From: Rhizobacter koreensis
Lineage (GTDB): Bacteria > Pseudomonadota > Gammaproteobacteria > Burkholderiales > Burkholderiaceae_C
NCBI RefSeq assembly: GCF_013366375.1
Contig: NZ_JABWMJ010000001.1
Span: forward strand, 620,001 to 684,000
DNA: 64,000 nt
Reading direction: 5' to 3'
How positions within the stretch are numbered: the stretch's first letter is position 1; every line of letters starts with the position of its first letter. Shown here piece by piece: positions 24,462 to 32,734 of this stretch. A model generated the notes under the pieces. It had not been told where the DNA came from. It did not search any database and saw only the letters and a program-made list of their open reading frames with translations. The position numbers and the translations under genes were made by a program.

Positions 24462-25553
24462 GTGAAGACATACCGCATCGCCACCATTCCGGGCGACGGC
24501 ATCGGCAAGGAAGTGGTGCCGGCCGGGCGCGAGGTGCTGGAGGCGCTCGCCGCGCGCAGCAGCACCTGTGCGTTCGAGTTCGAGGACTTCGACTGGGGCG
24601 GCGACTACCACCGAGCCCACGGCGTGATGATGCCGCCGGACGGCCTCGGCGCGCTGCGCGACAAGGACGCGATCCTGTTCGGCTCGGCGGGCGACCCCGA
24701 CATTCCCGACCACATCACGCTGTGGGGTCTGCGCCTGAAGATCTGCCAAGGTTTCGACCAGTACGCCAACGTGCGGCCGACGCGCATCCTGCCGGGCATC
24801 GAGACGCCGCTGCGCAATTGCGGGCGCGAAGACCTCGACTGGGTGATCGTGCGCGAGAACTCGGAAGGCGAGTACGCCGGCGTCGGCGGCCGCGCGCACC
24901 AGGGCCATCCGATCGAGGTCGCGACCGACGTCTCGATGATGACCCGCGCCGGCGTCGAGCGGATCATGCGCTTCGCGTTTCGGCTCGCCCGCTCGCGCCC
25001 GCGCAAGCTGCTCACCGTCGTGACCAAGAGCAACGCGCAGCGCCACGCGATGGTGATGTGGGACGAGATCGCGCGCGAGATCGCCGCCGAGTTCCCCGAC
25101 GTCGGCTGGGACAAGGAGCTGGTCGACGCCGCGACGGCGCGCATGGTCAACCGGCCGGCGTCGCTCGACACCATCGTCGCGACCAACCTGCACGCCGACA
25201 TCCTGAGCGACCTCGCGGCCGCGCTCGCCGGAAGCCTCGGCATCGCGCCGACCGGCAACATCGACCCGGAGCGCCGCTACCCGTCGATGTTCGAGCCGAT
25301 TCACGGCTCGGCGTTCGACATCATGGGCAAAGGTCTGGCCAATCCGATCGGCACCTTCTGGTCGGTGGTGATGCTGCTCGAGCACATTGGCGAGCCGGCC
25401 GCTGCCCGCGAGCTGATGAGCGCCATCGAGCAGGTCACCGCCGACCCGGCGCTGCACACGCGCGACCTCGGCGGTCGGGCGACCACCGTCGACGTCACGC
25501 GCGCGATCTGCGAGCGCCTCGCCGGCGCGCCCCAGCAGGCGCTCGCCGCCTGA
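24462..25553 (+). CDS. Tartrate / D-malate dehydrogenase (isocitrate dehydrogenase family)
   Basis: A 363-residue beta-decarboxylating dehydrogenase. The N-terminal strand RIATIPGDGIGKEV, the substrate-loop WGLRLKICQGFDQYANVRP, and NSEGEYAGVGGR identify the tartrate dehydrogenase/D-malate group; Asp-rich metal sites occur in NLHADILSDLAAAL, and FEPIHGSAFDIMGK is the NAD-binding loop. The enzymes oxidise tartrate, or decarboxylate D-malate to pyruvate. The GTG at 24462 is chosen because it follows GGGAG and gives the normal N-terminus; an earlier GTG at 24402 lies in the promoter. It is followed 34 bases later by a Bug receptor, so uptake and oxidation of a C4 hydroxy-dicarboxylate is likely. 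Confidence 0.9.
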   Translation: MKTYRIATIPGDGIGKEVVPAGREVLEALAARSSTCAFEFEDFDWGGDYHRAHGVMMPPDGLGALRDKDAILFGSAGDPDIPDHITLWGLRLKICQGFDQYANVRPTRILPGIETPLRNCGREDLDWVIVRENSEGEYAGVGGRAHQGHPIEVATDVSMMTRAGVERIMRFAFRLARSRPRKLLTVVTKSNAQRHAMVMWDEIAREIAAEFPDVGWDKELVDAATARMVNRPASLDTIVATNLHADILSDLAAALAGSLGIAPTGNIDPERRYPSMFEPIHGSAFDIMGKGLANPIGTFWSVVMLLEHIGEPAAARELMSAIEQVTADPALHTRDLGGRATTVDVTRAICERLAGAPQQALAA

Positions 25554-25587
25554 GCCTTCCTCGACCACAACGATCCGGAGACGAGCG

Positions 25588-26556
25588 ATGCGACATCTTC
25601 CCGCCGCCCTGGCTGCGGCCGTGGCGCTCTGCGCGCTGCCGCTGGCTGCCGTCGCGCAGACCTATCCCAGCAAGCCGGTGACCCTGGTCGTACCGTTCCC
25701 GCCGGGCGGCACCACCGACGTGCTCGCACGCGCGCTCGCCGACAGGCTCGGCCCGGCGCTCGGCCAGACCGTCATCGTCGAAAGCAAGCCGGGCGCCGGC
25801 TCGACGCTCGGTGCCGACTACGTCGCCAAGTCGCGGCCGGACGGCTACACGCTGCTGGTCGGGGCGGTGCACCACACCATCGCGACCAGCGTCTATCGGA
25901 AGCTGCCGTACGACTTCCAGAAGGACTTCGCGCCGATCACCACGGTCGCACTGGTGCCCAACGTGCTGGTCGTCAACGCGAACACGCCGACCACCGACGT
26001 GAAGAGCCTGGTCGCGCTCGGCAAGAGCTCGCCGCAACCGCTCTCGTTCGGCTCGAACGGCAACGGCACCGCACAGCACCTGATCGGCATGCAGTTCGAG
26101 TCGCTGACCGGCATGCCGCTGCTGCACGTGCCGTACAAGGGCAGCGGCCCGCTCACGACGGACCTGCTCGGGGGCCAGATCCAGATGTCGTTCGACACCG
26201 TGACGCCGGTCCTGCCGCACATCAAGAGCGGCAAGCTGCGCGCGCTCGCGGTGACGACCGCCCGGCGCTCGTCGGCGCTGCCCCACGTGCCCACGCTCGA
26301 CGAGGCCGGCCTCAAGGGCTTCGACGCCGGCACCTGGTTCGGCGTGCTCGCGCCCGCCGCGACGCCGAAGGACGTGGTCGGGCGCCTCGGCACCGAAATG
26401 GTCAAGATCATCAGGTCGCCCGACTTCCAGAAGCGCATGGAAGGAATCGGCGCCGAGCCGATCGGCAACACGCCCGAGCAGATGGCGCGTCAGATCAAGG
26501 ACGACACCGAGCGCTACGCGCGCCTCGTCAAGGAGGCCAAGGTCTCGATCGATTGA
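25588..26556 (+). CDS. Bug-family tripartite tricarboxylate transporter receptor
   Basis: A 322-residue Bug receptor: signal peptide (LAAAVALCALPLAAVAQ), then TYPSKPVTLVVPFPPGGTTD, with SKPGAGSTLGADYVAKSRPDG and HVPYKGSGPLTTDLL. It is the third Bug protein of the window and forms a two-gene unit with the tartrate/D-malate dehydrogenase, so a C4 dicarboxylate such as tartrate or malate is its likely ligand. The ATG at 25588 follows CGGAGACG. As with the others, no TctA/TctB permease is encoded here. It is convergent with the M48 protease, with only 29 bases between stops and no terminator hairpin visible. Confidence 0.92.
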   Translation: MRHLPAALAAAVALCALPLAAVAQTYPSKPVTLVVPFPPGGTTDVLARALADRLGPALGQTVIVESKPGAGSTLGADYVAKSRPDGYTLLVGAVHHTIATSVYRKLPYDFQKDFAPITTVALVPNVLVVNANTPTTDVKSLVALGKSSPQPLSFGSNGNGTAQHLIGMQFESLTGMPLLHVPYKGSGPLTTDLLGGQIQMSFDTVTPVLPHIKSGKLRALAVTTARRSSALPHVPTLDEAGLKGFDAGTWFGVLAPAATPKDVVGRLGTEMVKIIRSPDFQKRMEGIGAEPIGNTPEQMARQIKDDTERYARLVKEAKVSID

Positions 26557-26585
26557 GGCCGCTGTCGGGTCGGCCGTGCCGCCCG

Positions 26586-28463
26586 TTACGCCGGCGCGCC
26601 GCTGCGGTGTGCGTCGGCGGCGGCGGCCGCCGCCTGCTGCGCGCGCATGATCTGGTGGCGCTGCCAGTACTGGCCGACCACCGCCCTGAATGCGTCGCTC
26701 TGCTTGCCGAGGCCGCGCAGCTTGATCGTGGTGCGTCGCCAGGTGACGAGCCCTTTCTCAGGGTGCGTGACGACGAGCCTGTCGCCGCCCAGGTTGCCGC
26801 TGGCGAAGGCGAGCGCCTTGACCGAGTCCCAGCGGATGAACTCGGCGTCGGTGCGGATGCCGGCATGGCTGATCTCGATCGCTCCCTTAGCGAGCGCGAA
26901 GCTGAGCGGCGGAAAGTACTTGAGCACGATCGCGCGTTCGTCGTCGTTGGCCGGTTCGTAGCGATACGCCAGCGCGCGCTCGTGGCTCTGCGAGAAGCGC
27001 TCCTCGTAGGCCTGCCAGAGGCGCTGCTCGATCGCGGCGGCGTCGACGATCTCGTCGGCCCAGCTCGATTGCGGCAGGCGGCTGACGACCTCGCCGTACG
27101 CCGCCTCGTCGATCGGGCTGCCGACGTTGCGCATGCGCTCGCCGAGCGGCGGGTGGCTGTCGAACGGGTGCGGAACGTTGGCTGTCTTCATCGCGTCGAG
27201 GAACTCGCCCGAGGCGGCGTACGGGAGCAGCCCCGACGCCACGAAACCGGCGATGCCGAGCTCGCCGGTGTGGCGCTGGTCGTGCGCAAACAGGCGCCCT
27301 TCGACGTTCGACCGGTAATTGGCGTATGCCGCGATCTTGACGAGCGACTGTGCGATGGCCGACGGCGTCGCCACCGCGGCCGCGCTGCGGTCGGCACGCA
27401 GCTCGCGCTCGCGGCTGTCGCGCGAGAGCGCGAACTGGAAGATCACGCGATACAGGCGCAGCAGGTAGTGGGCGACGATGCTGAGACCGGCCTGGCGCAT
27501 CTGCGCGGTGTAGATGTCGTAGCGGATCAGCATCGGGCCGAGTGCGGCGCTGCTGCGCGCGTCGCCACCCTGCAGGTGCGCGAGCTCGTGCGCCAGTACC
27601 GCCTCGGCCTCCGTCGAATCGAGCACGCGAAGCAGCGGAATGCTCAGGTACAGCGTGCGCCCGGTGAGCCGACGCTCGCCGAGCGTCACCGGTGCCTCGG
27701 TCACGAAGAAGTTGGCGTCGATGCCCGCCACGATGTGGTCCGGCGGCGCCGTTCCGAGCCGTCCCGCGAGCTCGCGAACGCGCGCCCAGAGCCGCGGCGC
27801 ATCGGCTTCGCCGAGCAGCTCGCCCTCGACCGCGTGCTCGCCGGGGTACTTCCTGAACAGCGTGTAGACGGCGAAGAAGACGGCCGCCGCAGCGAACAGC
27901 CCGGCGATGATGATCAGCTTGACGAAATAGCTCTGGAAGAACACGGCCGTCACCCAGAACGACAGCCACACGCACATGGCGCTCTGGGCCGCCACCTCGA
28001 CGGCACTGGCGAGCGTCATGAGTCGCCAGCCGGCGACGAAGCTCGCGTAGCGAAGCCCGCGGCTCGCGAACGCGAGCGCACCGAGCGCCAGCGCGGCGGC
28101 CAGCAGCGCCGCGCCGCCGACCAGGGTCCAGTAGGCGACGCGTTCGGCGACGCCGAACTGCCACGCCCGCGAGTAGCGCGCGCACACGGCCTCGCGATAG
28201 TCCTGGGCCTCCGGGTCGGCGTCGTTGCAGGCCACCGACGGCGGATGGCTGCGGTAGTACGCGCGCGCGGCTGCCTTCTGCTCGGGCGACGCGCGGGGAT
28301 CGCCGTCGATGCGTTCCTCGATCGCCTGCACGATCGCCGCGTCGAACTCCGCGCTGGCGTAGCGCGCGAACCAGAGCGTTCCCGCAGGCACCAGGAACAG
28401 CGACAGCAGGCACAGGGCGACGAGCCGGAGCAGCTCCTTGCGAAATGTCGGATGGCGGGTCAC
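26586..28463 (-). CDS. M48-family membrane metalloprotease
   Basis: A 625-residue integral membrane protease. Hydrophobic segments lie near residues 10-32, 115-150, 165-185 and 195-220. The zinc site is HELAHLQGGD (HExxH near residue 320), with a third ligand expected in RERELRADRSA; DSHPPLGERMRNVG is the conserved C-terminal M48 motif. The C-terminal 100 residues form an extra soluble domain with tryptophan-rich strands. Such large M48 proteases are related to HtpX/Ste24 and act in membrane protein quality control. The GTG at 28463 follows AGGAGAAAAC. The 271 bases upstream hold no gene, only a short hairpin (TATCCGC/GCGGATA, 28550-28569). Confidence 0.88.
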   Translation of the reverse strand: MTRHPTFRKELLRLVALCLLSLFLVPAGTLWFARYASAEFDAAIVQAIEERIDGDPRASPEQKAAARAYYRSHPPSVACNDADPEAQDYREAVCARYSRAWQFGVAERVAYWTLVGGAALLAAALALGALAFASRGLRYASFVAGWRLMTLASAVEVAAQSAMCVWLSFWVTAVFFQSYFVKLIIIAGLFAAAAVFFAVYTLFRKYPGEHAVEGELLGEADAPRLWARVRELAGRLGTAPPDHIVAGIDANFFVTEAPVTLGERRLTGRTLYLSIPLLRVLDSTEAEAVLAHELAHLQGGDARSSAALGPMLIRYDIYTAQMRQAGLSIVAHYLLRLYRVIFQFALSRDSRERELRADRSAAAVATPSAIAQSLVKIAAYANYRSNVEGRLFAHDQRHTGELGIAGFVASGLLPYAASGEFLDAMKTANVPHPFDSHPPLGERMRNVGSPIDEAAYGEVVSRLPQSSWADEIVDAAAIEQRLWQAYEERFSQSHERALAYRYEPANDDERAIVLKYFPPLSFALAKGAIEISHAGIRTDAEFIRWDSVKALAFASGNLGGDRLVVTHPEKGLVTWRRTTIKLRGLGKQSDAFRAVVGQYWQRHQIMRAQQAAAAAADAHRSGAPA

Positions 28464-28734
28464 GTTTTCTCCTGCCTCAGCGGCCGCTGGACGATGCCGG
28501 CGCAACCACCCGGATTGAAGCACTGGCGGTCGCCCGCGCGACAGCGGTTTATCCGCAGGTCGGCGGATACGGGCGGCGGCGCGGACGCCTGGCCGGCCTG
28601 ACGCCGACGCCGCCGCGCCGCTGCGGCGACGTTCGCCCGCCCGCCGCCAGGCTCATCAGCCGAGGGCTGCGAGCCGCACGCTCGACGGTTTGGCAAGCGG
28701 CCGAGGTCGCGCGTCGGCTCGAGGCGCCGTCGAC

Positions 28735-30546
28735 TCAGGCGACGAGTCGGGTGCCGAGCGAGTCCGCGTCGCTCGCGCACGCGGCGGCATCGGGTGCCGC
28801 GGAGTCGGCTCGCGCCGTGCTGCGGTTCCGTGCTGCGTCGGGCACCTCGAACAGCAGCGGGCCGTCGCCGAAGCCGCTGCAAGCCGGCCCCCCTGCCGCA
28901 GCCGCCTCGATCGCACGTCGCAACGCGCTCGCGTCGAGGCCGGGATGCGCGCCGCACGCCCGGTCAACGATCTCGCCCGCGAGCTCGCGCAGCAGCGCCG
29001 TCGACGCGCGGATGCGGGCGCGGAACTGTGCATCGTCGAGCTCGTCGTTGAGGCTCGCATTGAGGCGGCGGAACCAGGGCAGCGCGGCCTGGTCGAGCAT
29101 GACCGCCGGGTTGCGCTTGTCGCTGACCGCGGACCACGCGCGCAGGAAGCGCTGCATTTCGACGTTGAGCTGCTGGCACGCCATCAGCTCGCCGCGCAGC
29201 GCGCCGAGCGCAGCCAGGTCGGCGAGGCGCCCGTGGAAGAACAGCTGCGACAGCACGCCCCAGTAGTAGGAGTAGTCCCAGATCACCTTCACCGGCAGCA
29301 CGCCGGGGTCGCCGAAGATCGGGTACTGGCCTTCGTAGAGCGCAAGCGTGCTCGCGTAGAACGAGTGGTAGATCTGGTCGTAGAGCTGCGCATGCGCGCC
29401 CAGGTGCTGCCCGGCGCGGTCGCGCCCGATCAGCTCGGTGATGTAGGTGTTGCCGATCGCGATGAAGTCGCTGCCCGGCGAGTAGAACGGGTCGAGGAAG
29501 AGCCCGGCCTCGCCGGTGAGTGCCCAGCGGTCGGCCGAGAACACCTGCTTGCAGCCGTAGGAGAAGCGGCGGAAGAACGCGAAGTCCTGCAGCTTGTCGC
29601 GCTTGCCGTCGAGCTCGTCGTAGAGGCGCGGCTGGTACGTGCGGAACCACTCCATCGCCTTGTCGAAGGTGTCCATCGACTCGAGCGGATGCAGCGCCGG
29701 GTCGGCGACGATGCCGACCGAATGCGAGCCGGATGCGAGCGGGATCAGCCAGACCCAGTAGCCGGCGCCGACCAGGTGATTGGTCGACATCCAGCGCGCC
29801 GGCGGCTCGCAGCTCGCGCGCCACATCGGGTCGGCGACCCAGTCGTCGAGCGTGATGCGGTCCTGGATGCGGAACCAGACCGCGTGCGCGGCGTGCCCGT
29901 TGGCTTCCGCGAGACCGAGCTTGCGCTTGAGGAGGCCTGCGCGTCCGCCCGCGTCGACCAGCCAGCGCGAGTCGACGCGGTGCTCGCGGCCGCCGCGCAG
30001 GTAGTGCGTGCGGTGCGGCTCGCCCGACGTGCCGGCCGCGAGGTCGATCGTCTGCACCCGCGCGCCGTCGACGAAGCGGATGCCGCGCCGCGCGCACTCG
30101 GCGCCGAGGAAGTTCTCGAAGATGCCGCGGTCGATCTGGTAGCTCGGCACCGCGAGGTAGCGGCTCGCGCCGATCTCGGTGACCTGGTCGATGTCGCGCC
30201 GACCTTCCGAGAAGAAGAAGCGGAAGCCGAACTTCTTGAGCTGCGCGGTCTTGAGGTGCTCCTCGAGCCCGAGCACCTTCGCGAAGTAGTGCGCGCCGAT
30301 CTCGACCGACGATTCGCCGACCTTGTGCGCGGCAACCGGCACCGGGTGCGCGCGCCGCTCGATCACGAGGATGTCGATGTCGGCGAAGCGCCGCTTGAGC
30401 TGCAGCGCGAGCGTCAGACCGGCAAGGCCGCCACCGACGATGACGACGTCGTGACGCGCGGCGTCGGCCGGCTCGTGCGCAGCGTGCGACTCGGCGTCGG
30501 GCGCGCCCGTCGCGGCGTCGGCGTGCGCGGGCGGCGCGCCGCTCAT
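28735..30546 (-). CDS. FAD-dependent oxidoreductase, flavin halogenase-like
   Basis: A 603-residue flavoprotein. The FAD motif GGGLAGLTLALQL lies near residues 37-50, and the segment HKVGESSVEIG matches the Lys-containing KVGES motif of flavin-dependent halogenases. GYWVWLIP is a variant of the halogenase GWxWxIP motif, and GEAGLFLDPFYSPGSDF is the second FAD site. Relatives halogenate aromatic or polyene substrates, although some family members only oxidise. Its start overlaps the stop of the chain-length-factor gene by 4 bases, so it is the last gene of a three-gene operon with two ketosynthase homologues. Halogenation of a polyene or polyketide pigment is a reasonable inference. The extreme C-terminus is an Ala-rich tail. 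Confidence 0.82.
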   Translation of the reverse strand: MSGAPPAHADAATGAPDAESHAAHEPADAARHDVVIVGGGLAGLTLALQLKRRFADIDILVIERRAHPVPVAAHKVGESSVEIGAHYFAKVLGLEEHLKTAQLKKFGFRFFFSEGRRDIDQVTEIGASRYLAVPSYQIDRGIFENFLGAECARRGIRFVDGARVQTIDLAAGTSGEPHRTHYLRGGREHRVDSRWLVDAGGRAGLLKRKLGLAEANGHAAHAVWFRIQDRITLDDWVADPMWRASCEPPARWMSTNHLVGAGYWVWLIPLASGSHSVGIVADPALHPLESMDTFDKAMEWFRTYQPRLYDELDGKRDKLQDFAFFRRFSYGCKQVFSADRWALTGEAGLFLDPFYSPGSDFIAIGNTYITELIGRDRAGQHLGAHAQLYDQIYHSFYASTLALYEGQYPIFGDPGVLPVKVIWDYSYYWGVLSQLFFHGRLADLAALGALRGELMACQQLNVEMQRFLRAWSAVSDKRNPAVMLDQAALPWFRRLNASLNDELDDAQFRARIRASTALLRELAGEIVDRACGAHPGLDASALRRAIEAAAAGGPACSGFGDGPLLFEVPDAARNRSTARADSAAPDAAACASDADSLGTRLVA

Positions 30547-31394
30547 CCGGCGAAGGTCAGCTGGGCCCTGAGCGCGAGGCGCGCCGAGAGCGGCAGCCGC
30601 AGGGTCTCGCCCGACTGCGTGGCGAGCGCCTCGAACATCGGCAGCGCGCCGGCCATCGCGTTGCCGCCGAGCGACCGGGCGGCCGCCGAACGGAGCGGCG
30701 GGTCGGCGGCGTCGCCCGGCTCGAGCGACCAGTCGAGCGTGGCGATCGTCGCGGGGCCGCGCCGCGGCGCGAGCACCAGGGCGACCGCAAGCAGGCCCTC
30801 GCTCTGCACCACCGAGCGCAGCGCGCCGGCCGCCGCGATGTCGAAGCCGGCGAGCAGCACCGGCACGTCGTCGGCGGCGCACTGCGTCGCCGCCTCGAGC
30901 AGGCCGGCGGCGAACGTCTTCTCGTGCGCGGTGAGCGCGGTGCTCGCCTGCATGCAGCCGGTGCCGATGGTCCAGTAGCCGGCGGCGGCGTTGTGCACCG
31001 AGTTGTGGAAGCGGGTGGGCGAGATCAGGGTCGGCTCGCTCGCGAGCGTGGTGCACATCGCGTCGTTGACGGCGAGGTCGCCGTGCGCCGAGACGAAGAC
31101 CGCCGGCAGGGCGTCGGCCGGGTGGCCCGACATGCGCACCGCCGCGGTCGCGACCTCGAGTGCCAGCGACACCGTGTCGGGCGCGCGCCGCCGCTCGGCC
31201 GCGTGCAGCAGTTCGGGCGCCGGGCGCTTCGCGGGCGGGTCGGCGAGCCCGCCTTCGCCGCGGAACGCGGCACGCGCGGCGTCCCAGCCCGGCAGCGTCG
31301 GCGCCCAGAGCGCCACGCCGTCGATGCAGAGCCTGCGCGCGTGGACCGGAGCGACCTCCGCGCTGAGCGCTGGGGAGCGGCCCGGCGCGCTCAT
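30543..31394 (-). CDS. Beta-ketoacyl synthase chain-length factor-like protein
   Basis: A 283-residue protein of the N-terminal ketosynthase-like family used as chain-length factor in aryl-polyene clusters. Recognisable segments are LALEVATAAVRMSG, PAVFVSAHGDLAVNDAM, ISPTRFHNSVHNAAAGYWTI and KTFAAGLLEAATQ. It lacks the second half of a normal ketosynthase and the catalytic His residues, so it should act as a partner of the full KS next to it, not alone. It overlaps both neighbours by 4 bases (31391-31394 and 30543-30546), strong evidence for translational coupling of KS, CLF and the flavoprotein. Confidence 0.82.
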   Translation of the reverse strand: MSAPGRSPALSAEVAPVHARRLCIDGVALWAPTLPGWDAARAAFRGEGGLADPPAKRPAPELLHAAERRRAPDTVSLALEVATAAVRMSGHPADALPAVFVSAHGDLAVNDAMCTTLASEPTLISPTRFHNSVHNAAAGYWTIGTGCMQASTALTAHEKTFAAGLLEAATQCAADDVPVLLAGFDIAAAGALRSVVQSEGLLAVALVLAPRRGPATIATLDWSLEPGDAADPPLRSAAARSLGGNAMAGALPMFEALATQSGETLRLPLSARLALRAQLTFAG

Positions 31395-32596
31395 CGAGCG
31401 TCTCCGCGGCCGAGCACCAGCACGCAGTTGTTGCCGCCGAAGCCGAACGAGTTGCTGAGCGCGACGCGGACGTCGCCGCGCGCCGGTTCGAGCCGGATCT
31501 GCGGGCCGCACAGCGGGTCGAGCGTGCGCGTGTTGACGGTGCCCGGCATCAGGCCGGTCTCGATCGCGAGCACGCTGGCGACCGCCTCGACCACGCCGGC
31601 GGCGCCCAGCGTGTGGCCGACGAAGCCCTTGGTCGAACTGGCGTGGGTGCTGGCCGGAAAGCGCCGCGCGACCAGCGCGGCCTCGACCTCGTCGTTCTTG
31701 AGGCTGGCGGTGCCGTGCAGGTTGAGGTAGTCGATGGCGCCGCTCTCGAGCCCGGCGCGCGCGAGCGCGTCGTCGAGCGCGCGCTCGGCGCCAAGGCCCT
31801 CGGGATGCGGCGTCGACATGTGGTGGGCGTCGCTCGATTCGCCGTAGCCGAGCAGGTAGAGCCCGGCCGCATCCACGTCGTCGGCGCGCTCGAGCAGCGC
31901 GTAGCCGGCGCCTTCGCCGATGCTGATGCCGCGCCGCTCGGCGTCGAATGGCCGGCACGGGTCGGGCGAGACCAGCTGCAGCGCGTTGAAGCCGAACAGC
32001 ACGCTGCCGCACAGGGTGTCGACGCCGCCGACGATCGCGGCATCGACGAGGCCCAGGCGCAGCATCCGCTCGGCCGCCGCGAACACCTTGGCGCTCGACG
32101 AGCACGCGGTCGACACCGTCACGCAGGGGCCTTCGAGGGCGAGCGCCGCATGCACGAAGTCGGCCAGCGAATGCGGCGAGTGGATGCGCGCGTTGCGCAG
32201 CGCCTCCGGGAAGCAGCCGTCGCCGTCGAGCTCGCGATAAGCCTCCTCGGTGGCGCCGATGCTCGACGTCGAGGTGCCGAGGATCAGCGCGACGCGACCG
32301 GCACCCCAGCGCTCGCGCGCGGCGTGGGCGGCGTCGATGAAGCCGTCGGCCTGCAGACCGAGCCAGGCGAGCCGGTTGTTGCGGCACTCCCAGCTCGCGA
32401 GTGCCTTCGGCAGCGGGCTCGCCTCGACGGCGTCGACGCGGCCGATCCAGGTGTCGAGCGGGCGATGGCTGAAGTCGTTGGGCCTGAGACCGCTGCGCTG
32501 CTGCTCGAACGCCGCCGTCATGGCCGCGGTGCCGATCCCGAGGGCAGTGGTGGCCGTGTAGGCCGAGATGCAGACCGGGGCGATGGGCGAAGGCAC
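31391..32596 (-). CDS. FabF-like beta-ketoacyl synthase (aryl-polyene type)
   Basis: A 401-residue condensing enzyme. The active-site Cys165 lies in VSTACSSSAK; the catalytic His residues are in NLHGTASLKND and GFVGHTLGAAG; GFGGNNCVLVLG closes the fold. The N-terminal segment RPNDFSHRPLDTWIG and WECRNNRLAWLGL resemble ketosynthases of aryl-polyene clusters rather than primary FabF. It heads a three-gene operon with a chain-length factor and a halogenase-like flavoprotein. A near-perfect -10 element (TATAAT) lies about 27 bases upstream of the start. ACP, dehydratase, ketoreductase and acyltransferase genes expected for polyene synthesis are not in the window. Confidence 0.88.
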   Translation of the reverse strand: MPSPIAPVCISAYTATTALGIGTAAMTAAFEQQRSGLRPNDFSHRPLDTWIGRVDAVEASPLPKALASWECRNNRLAWLGLQADGFIDAAHAARERWGAGRVALILGTSTSSIGATEEAYRELDGDGCFPEALRNARIHSPHSLADFVHAALALEGPCVTVSTACSSSAKVFAAAERMLRLGLVDAAIVGGVDTLCGSVLFGFNALQLVSPDPCRPFDAERRGISIGEGAGYALLERADDVDAAGLYLLGYGESSDAHHMSTPHPEGLGAERALDDALARAGLESGAIDYLNLHGTASLKNDEVEAALVARRFPASTHASSTKGFVGHTLGAAGVVEAVASVLAIETGLMPGTVNTRTLDPLCGPQIRLEPARGDVRVALSNSFGFGGNNCVLVLGRGDAR

Positions 32597-32622
32597 GGCG
32601 GGCGGGCTCTGGAGGGCGGCCG

Positions 32623-32628
32623 ATTATA
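32623..32628 (-). promoter_or_regulatory. -10 element (TATAAT) for the KS-CLF-flavoprotein operon
   Basis: On the minus strand a consensus TATAAT begins 32 bases before the KS start codon, giving a predicted leader of about 20 bases. Such an AT-rich hexamer is rare in this DNA. No convincing -35 hexamer lies at 16-18 bases upstream, so an activator may be needed. Inferred from sequence only. Confidence 0.45.
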
Positions 32629-32734
32629 GGAAGCGGCCCCTGCCCGCCCGCGGGAGCTCGGGAAAAGCCCGGCCGCCGCCGTCGGCGCACGCGCCGTGCG
32701 CGTGCGAAGCGTCACGCAGGCGGTGGCGGGCCGG

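Noticed and set aside
28550-28569. TATCCGC/GCGGATA hairpin downstream of the flavoprotein gene as a terminator
   Set aside because: It is 165 bases beyond the stop codon of that gene only on the wrong side (upstream of the M48 gene) and lacks a T run, so it is mentioned only as a hairpin.
28690-30978. A 760-codon plus-strand frame opposite the halogenase-like flavoprotein
   Set aside because: Composition is Arg/Glu/Val rich without motifs, while the minus strand has intact FAD and halogenase-type motifs.
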